A stretch of 64,000 nt of DNA from Pleurostoma richardsiae. Its lineage: Eukaryota > Ascomycota > Sordariomycetes > Calosphaeriales > Pleurostomataceae. Location of the stretch: the NCBI GenBank assembly GCA_030052745.1, contig JANBVO010000005.1, forward strand, positions 930,001 through 994,000, written 5' to 3'. The notes under the pieces are model-generated. The model saw only the letters and a list, made by a program, of their open reading frames with translations. It was not told the origin of the DNA and did no database searches. Of this stretch, positions 58,847-64,000 are shown in pieces (positions within the stretch are counted from its first letter, which is position 1; the number at the start of each line of letters is the position of its first letter). Made by a program: the position numbers and the translations under genes.

Positions 58847-59656
58847 CTATGCTTTCGAAGTCTCCCCAGCCGCAACCTCCTTCATTGCCTCCGGGTCTGC
58901 CACCTCAACCTTCTTGATGATCCGCGCCGGGTTCCCGACCACGCAGACATACGGCGGCACGTCCTTGGTCACGACGCTCCCCGCACCGACGGTCACGCCG
59001 CGGCCAATGGTCACGCCGGGCAGCACGATGCAGTTACCGCCAAGCCAGCAGTCCTCACCGATGACGATGGGCTTGCCCGTCTCGGGGCCGCGAGTGCCGT
59101 TGCGCACGGAAGGGTCGAGGGGATGGGTGCCGCTGTAGAAAGAGCAATTAGGCCCGATGAGGGTGCGCGCGCCCACACTGATGGTGCAGGTATCAATCCA
59201 AGTGCTGTTTGAGTTGACATAGACGTTGGTGCTCAATCTGTCGCGAAGGATATTAGCAGGTCACCTCGCTGACAGAGTTAGGGCAGGCTCGCGACGGACT
59301 TGACGTTGTATCCGTAGTCCATCTTGATAGGGCCGTCGATCCAGGGATAGTCCTCGAGGAGAGCCTCATCGTCTTCGGGGCTGGAGGCGGGAGGGGGCAG
59401 CGGAGTCTTGTCGTTGTTGATGCTGCTGTAGCATCAGCACCCTTCAGCCGAGAATAGTTGATAACACATAATCAGCCTACTCTTTCCAGAGCTCTACAAG
59501 CTTCCGCCGCGAGACGTCGCCTGCGGTGTTGAATGCCTCGGATGCCAGCCTGCATCTCCTTCTATCCGCAAGCAAGTCCGGAGTGAAGGCGTAGTAGAGT
59601 TCGCCGGCCGCCATCCGACGCCGGTTCTCCTTCAGGTCGACCTTGGGGCTGGCCAT
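58847..59656 (-). CDS. Maltose/galactoside O-acetyltransferase (left-handed beta-helix)
   Basis: Three exons (59656-59481, 59425-59300, 59237-58847) give 230 residues. An N-terminal Mac domain (KENRRRMAAGELYYAFTPDLLADRR) is followed by hexapeptide repeats forming a left-handed beta-helix: GARTLIGPNCSFYSGTHPLD, with the catalytic His, then IGEDCWLGGNCIVLPGVTIG, VGAGSVVTKDVPPYVCVVGNPARIIKK. Such enzymes transfer acetyl from acetyl-CoA to a sugar hydroxyl (LacA, Maa, NodL); the sugar in fungi is unknown. Length is slightly above bacterial relatives (about 185-205). Exon 2 begins at a tandem acceptor CAGCAG, so a form one Ser shorter or longer (230 or 229 residues) is expected. The last donor, GTCCGT, is weak but keeps the family frame. 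It is divergent from STE14. Confidence 0.9.
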
Positions 59657-60225
59657 CCTGCACGGGCTGTAGGCGGAGCTGAAAGGGGGTCCCTGAGATA
59701 CAAATAAAGCGTATAAACGGTCCAAATATGTACAGAGTGAGCCGATCAAAGGTCTCGTCCTGGTCAGATAGGGTATACGCTGTGAGGAAGTCCCTGTACC
59801 TGGATGCTGCACCGCAACAGACGTCACCGTCGTAGGCAGCCGTTGCGGGAGCGGGGAGGAGGCTTGTACCCGTAGTGGGGCTGAAATGCTGCTGTAGCCC
59901 CTGTAATCCGACGCTAAGAGCGCCTCGATTTATGCTAACTAGAGGTACTTTGGGACAATGACCGAGAAAGAGACTCCGACACAATATCAACCATCGTCAA
60001 AGCACTTCCTATTGTCTCCAGGCCAGGCGAGCTTGCTTCGCAAGGATGAGCTGAGGGCATAGAATACCAGATGGCGCGCGACTTGTCATGCCACCCCAGA
60101 TTCTTCTTGTTCATAACCGTCTTTAACATTCTGCCATAATCCTCCTCGTCCTCGTCTTCTCTCACAAATCAAACACGTCTTGCTTGCGTTGTCGGCGTTG
60201 AGGCAGCTTAGGTACGGTAGCCGAC
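59657..60225. promoter_or_regulatory. Divergent promoter of the acetyltransferase and STE14
   Basis: 569 bases between outward-facing starts. No open frame with a domain is seen. Confidence 0.4.
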
Positions 60226-61333
60226 ATGGACGGTGACTCGGCCGGACCAAACGGACGCTGGGATGAGAAGTAAGTAGGAGCGCTCGCGATGGTTTGCCGC
60301 TGCTGCAACCAAGCCTTATTGTCGTCAGCACTATTCGGCCGGTTCTCGGCTGCGTGAGTGAAGTGGGCTTCTTCACACATGTTACCTCTCAAATGCTTTA
60401 TTGCAAACCTTTTCTAGCAACAAATCCATACCGATGGCTCTTAGCCTGCGGGACTGTATCATCGCACTTCAGTCTTCTTCAGTCTCTCATTCCAAGTCTA
60501 TCGCATTCCACATAACACCCCTCGCTTCCGAAATGTGAACCTCACTTCAGCTGAACTTTGCTAACCCCTGATTCAGCAACCTTCCAGACACAGCATGGGC
60601 GCGGAATATCAGTCATGATGCAGACTACTATCCCGGCGAGCACAAGTCCCTCGCCGGTATCGCTGTACGCGCCTTCTGTCTCGGGCTCGCCCTCGCCGGC
60701 GGCGTCATCTTCACCCTCCTGATCCTTCTGTGGACCGGAAGTCCACTCTGGCGGCTGCCCTTCTTCCTCAGCGCCCTCGCTCTCTTCCACTTCCTCGAAT
60801 TCTGGACCACCGCTGCCTACAACACGCCAGCCGCGGACGTCGGCTCCTTCTTGCTGACTGCCAACTGGCCTGCGTACCCCATTGCGCACTCCGCAGCCTC
60901 CCTCGAGTGCTTGGTCACCCACTTTCTCCTCCCCTCCTGGTACCGTGCCCCCCTTGGCTCTGGCCCTCTACTCACCGCTGTGGGCCTTGCCCTCGTCGTC
61001 GTCGGTCAAGCCGTCCGCACGGCGGCCATGGTGCAGGCGGGCACCAGCTTCAACCACATCGTGCAGCACCGCCGAGGCCGGCAGCACGCGCTTATCACGA
61101 CGGGCGTGTACGCGGCGCTGCGGCACCCCAGCTACTTCGGCTTCTTCTGGTGGGCGCTGGGAACGCAGCTCGTGCTGGGAAACCCGCTTTGCCTCGCTGC
61201 GTACGCTGCGGTGCTGTGGCGCTTCTTCTCGGCGCGGGTCAGGCGCGAGGAGGAGCTGCTGGTGCGGTTCTTCGGGGACGAGTACGTGGTTTACCGGAAG
61301 GGGACGAGGACGCTGATCCCGTTCCTGGGCTGA
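60226..61333 (+). CDS. STE14: Protein-S-isoprenylcysteine O-methyltransferase Ste14 (ICMT)
   Basis: Two exons (60226-60269, 60577-61333) give 266 residues. Ste14 methylates the C-terminal prenylcysteine of CAAX proteins such as Ras and Rho GTPases and a-factor-type pheromones, in the ER membrane. Hydrophobic helices run from about residue 40 (SLAGIAVRAFCLGLALAGGVIFTLLILL). The conserved catalytic region is intact: AGTSFNHIVQ, HALITTGVYAALRHPSYFGFFWWALGTQLVLGNP, then RREEELLVRFFGDEYVVYRK. The first exon (MDGDSAGPNGRWDEN) is short and followed by a 307-base intron, long for this window; an extra small exon inside it cannot be excluded. The product may act on the Cdc42/Rac partners of Cla4 coded elsewhere in this window, but no local link is implied. 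Confidence 0.94.
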
Positions 61334-61719
61334 TCATGTGAATGAGCTTTCCCTCTGTTTGGTTCTACCGCTTGGGGCCTGTGGTACTCGAGTTTGTAGG
61401 CAAAGAGCTCTCCGGAAGGCGTTATCTAGAAAAGAGATATAGAAGAATAGTCGATGGACGCACATCTCTTCCTCCTGCTATTGCTGAATTGATCTCTTGA
61501 CGTTCGAGAGCTCACGATGCCAATGTCATGTATAAAGAGGGAGCATATCCAAGGTTTTGTCTACCCTGTGTTTATCTAGCCTGTGCCGTTACGGGAGGGG
61601 CACTTAATAACCTTGTCTCTTCCGCCGTCCCTCCATCAAAGAACCTCCGTTTGTACAGTGAGTAAGTGCCATAAATATCCTCCAAAGCGCACAAGTCTTG
61701 TAAGAAAGTGAAGGCGCCG
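61334..61719. other. Convergent 3' regions of STE14 and the acyltransferase gene
   Basis: 386 bases between converging stops; no gene seen. Confidence 0.5.
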
Positions 61720-63509
61720 TCAAGTGTGGGTCCACCTCTTGCTCACACTTCCGTACTTTGCCTGCCAGGCGTAGAAGTACACCAGTATGGCGAAGGGCTG
61801 CCCGAAGATGGTGAAGGAGACCCAGAAGATGCAGTTCCCGATCATCCGCCCCGTCGGCGTCTGTTTCTTCTCGAGCGGCCGGGTGAGAGCCATGAGAGGG
61901 AGCTGGAGCACCATGCCAAGGAAGGCAACCCCTGAACGCACGACGGTCAGCACTCATCAATCACCATGAGCGGGAGAACAGGGGAGAGGGAGAGCTAGAG
62001 TTAGGGGGCCAGAAGGAGTTACGTACAGATGATGTTATGCGTCGGGATGCCGACCAGCATCTCGTGCAGGACAGCCGAGACGATGAAGACGGCAATGCTC
62101 GCGCTCTGGGGGCTCCAACCCCTTCCGATGAGCGGCGAGAAGACGTGGCGCCGGAAGAACTGGTAGACGGGCTTGTTCCAGGTGCGCCAGTAGGTCCCCA
62201 GGCTGTCGCTGTTCCACCAGTCGTCGTAGAAGGCGCGGTCGGCGAAGCGCGTGACCTCGGCGAGGGCGTTGAGGAAGGACTGGAAGAGGGCAAAGAAGCC
62301 GGCCAGCCAGATGACGAGCGAGATGGTCGACAGCTTGAGCAGCCGCTCGAGGATGGACGGCAGGTCCAGGCTGGCCATCTTGTCGAGCGAGTTGAGCAGC
62401 GTGGGCGTCGCGTACTGCGCGCTCAGCAGCCACATGAAGACGCTGAGGCAGAAGACCTCGGCCATCCGCTTGGCCACGAAGAGCCAGCGCACGCGCTCGG
62501 TGCGCGGGTACACGGGCTGGTACACGAGCGTCGGCGCCCACCAGAAGTAGCAGAGGTTGGAGATGGTGATGTTCTCCGGGTAGGGGCACGCCGCGTACAG
62601 GTCGGGCAGCGCGTCCAGCTCGCCCTTGGCCGGGTGCAGGTAGGCGTGGCGCAGGTCGCGGTTGGTCAGCGCCCACGAGGCCGTCTTGAGCCAGACGATG
62701 ACGGCGTGCAGCTCGGTCAGGGTCCCGATCAGGGGGTGGTGGATGTGGAAGTACACCACGTAGGACGTCACCACCAGCGCGAACGTCACGTTGACCGTGT
62801 GCGCCCAGGCGATCAGCTTCCAGGTCGCGTTGAACCGCGCAGACTCATCCGCCGTCGGGCTGCTGGCGCCGTCCTTCTTTGTGGACCGGCGACGCGAGGC
62901 CTTCGCCTGTTGTGCGGCCGCAAGCTCAATCAGGTACCCGGCGAACAGGGAGCACGGGATGAGCAGGTACATGGCGAGCCCCAGGACGATGTCCTGCCTT
63001 CGTACGTCGTGGCACCGTATGCAGATGAGGACGCCATACTTGGCCCGTCGTCAGTATGGACACCCCCCAAAACGGCCCTAGAGTGAGACCCGGGAGACAA
63101 ACTGAGCAGTACCTACCTTCTGGATATTTTCAATCATCAGGCGCAAGTTTCCAACGACTGCACAACTTCATGTAAGCACACCAGCCACAGATATTTGCTC
63201 GGGGGTTGAGGTTCACTCACCAAGCACAATGACCATGAGATTCCGAAAGCCCAGGAAACTCGGCGTCTCGGTCGCATCGTGACTTAAGCAGGAAGGGCGA
63301 GTCTTTGAATGAACGGCCGCAACATGCCGATACTTCTTCTGCAGAGATTTCCGCAGCTCTTTTGTGCCCTCATTGCCGTTGATGCTGCTGCTATTGCCGT
63401 TGGGGACATGACGTGCAGATGGCTGAGACGTCGGCCGGCGGGACACCACGTCATTGGCGCCCGGCGAGGTCTCGACGCTCGTAACGGTTGCGCCGTTTGG
63501 GCGGCTCAT
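61720..63509 (-). CDS. Diacylglycerol O-acyltransferase, DGAT1/MBOAT type
   Basis: Four exons (63509-63221, 63157-63117, 63038-62027, 61931-61720) give 517 residues. It is an ER multi-pass acyltransferase that joins acyl-CoA to diacylglycerol for storage lipid. The hydrophilic N-terminus (96 residues) is followed by GFRNLMVIVL and NLRLMIENIQKYGVLI, which aligns with the DGAT1 start. Key MBOAT parts are visible: FYDDWWNSDSLGTYWRTWNKPVYQFF, carrying the FYxDWWN acyl-CoA motif, and VLHEMLVGIPTHN with the catalytic His. Sterol acyltransferases Are1/Are2 share these, but the HEMLVGIPTHN segment and the N-terminal match favour DGAT1; I am fairly sure of the superfamily and less of the acceptor. A Ser/Lys linker (KASRRRSTKKDG) lies in a cytosolic loop. 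The second exon is only 41 bases. Confidence 0.9.
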
Positions 63510-64000
63510 CACGACGGCGTTTGAGCGATACGAGAGCAACTTAGTCAACGGGCGGCCTGAAGAGAGCCGGTAGCACTATCAATCAGCGAAGAAGGTCGGC
63601 TTGTGCATGAGGGTCGGTGGAGAATCGAGGAGGGAAAACAGCGACGTAAAAGAGGAGGTTAAAGTATATTGTCCAAGGGTGTGTCCAAGAATGCAGCGTC
63701 TTTAGGTGGCAACGTGCTGTGCAGTTTTCCAGTGGTCGTTGATGCCAGTCCCCCTCCAACCGGGGTCGTTAGTCTGTGTCGCCACCAAGACAAGCCAAGC
63801 AGATCGATGAATTGGAGTCGATTTTACTTGACACAGTTTGCTATTTTCACGCAAAGACGGTCGGGCTTCGAATTAACTTCTAGGTCTATGATGCCGAGGC
63901 TCTAGTCCGAATGATGCAAACCGGGCCGGGTTGCGACCAGGGACCCATTCTCCATTTATACTACGACACTGAGACACAGAGCACATAGTAGAGAGATAGG
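63510..64000. other. Promoter region of the acyltransferase gene, right edge
   Basis: 491 bases to the end of the window. Short frames without domains; presumably promoter and leader of the acyltransferase gene. Confidence 0.45.

Noticed and set aside
62037-63086. Plus-strand 349-codon frame
   Set aside because: Antisense shadow of the GC-rich DGAT1-type exon; the minus strand carries the MBOAT motifs.
1-64000. Secondary-metabolite gene cluster around the LaeA-like methyltransferase or the Zn2Cys6 factor
   Set aside because: No polyketide synthase, peptide synthetase, terpene synthase or P450 is present; neighbours are housekeeping genes.
1-64000. Transposable elements, virus-like elements, RIP-mutated repeats or CRISPR arrays
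   Set aside because: No element-encoded domains, no long terminal or inverted repeats apart from the tRNA pair, no strongly AT-rich block and no regularly spaced repeats were seen by eye.

Overview
The window is nuclear DNA of a filamentous ascomycete (Pezizomycotina, most likely a Sordariomycete). Coding sequence is GC-rich. Most genes carry short introns, usually 50-110 bases, with GTRNGT-type donors, CTAAC/CTGAC-like branch sites and YAG acceptors. The gene set is fungal: a LaeA-like methyltransferase, Cla4, Snf5, Rco1, Jsn1-type PUF, Pds5/Spo76, Pex8 and a Zn2Cys6 regulator. Gene models were built by hand by joining exons, and every complete spliced model closes in frame.

Left part (1-23.7 kb): a LaeA-like methyltransferase runs off the left edge (minus). 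A 3.9-kb non-coding stretch follows, then a nucleotide-sugar 4,6-dehydratase (minus) and another 3.9-kb gap. Next come a SLC35/triose-phosphate-type transporter (plus), RPF1 (minus) and, divergently, glycyl-tRNA synthetase (plus), then the PAK kinase CLA4 (plus).

Middle (23.7-48.3 kb): SNF5 (minus) and the EBP1/PA2G4 homologue (plus) are divergent. They are followed by RCO1 of the Rpd3S deacetylase complex (plus), a small secreted orphan (minus) and a JSN1-type RRM+PUF protein (minus). A 4.4-kb non-coding stretch leads to a type II membrane glycosyltransferase-like protein (plus) and a Zn2Cys6 transcription factor (minus).

Right part (48.3-64 kb): an intron-containing tRNA-Val(CAC) (minus) faces an inverted, 65-base identical copy of its own 5' half. 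Then come PDS5 (plus), PEX8 with a C-terminal SRL peroxisomal signal (minus), a TMEM170-family protein (plus), a maltose/galactoside-type acetyltransferase (minus), STE14 (plus) and a DGAT1-type acyltransferase (minus).

The genes are mostly unlinked housekeeping functions: translation and ribosome assembly (GRS1, RPF1, EBP1, tRNA-Val), chromatin (SNF5, RCO1, PDS5), signalling (CLA4, STE14), organelles and lipids (PEX8, DGAT1, TMEM170) and sugar-nucleotide or glycan metabolism (dehydratase, SLC35, glycosyltransferase-like). I see no biosynthetic cluster, transposon, virus-like element or CRISPR array. The most unusual structures are the inverted half-tRNA with a hairpin at its break point, and the two-AUG arrangement of the glycyl-tRNA synthetase gene, which predicts mitochondrial and cytosolic isoforms.
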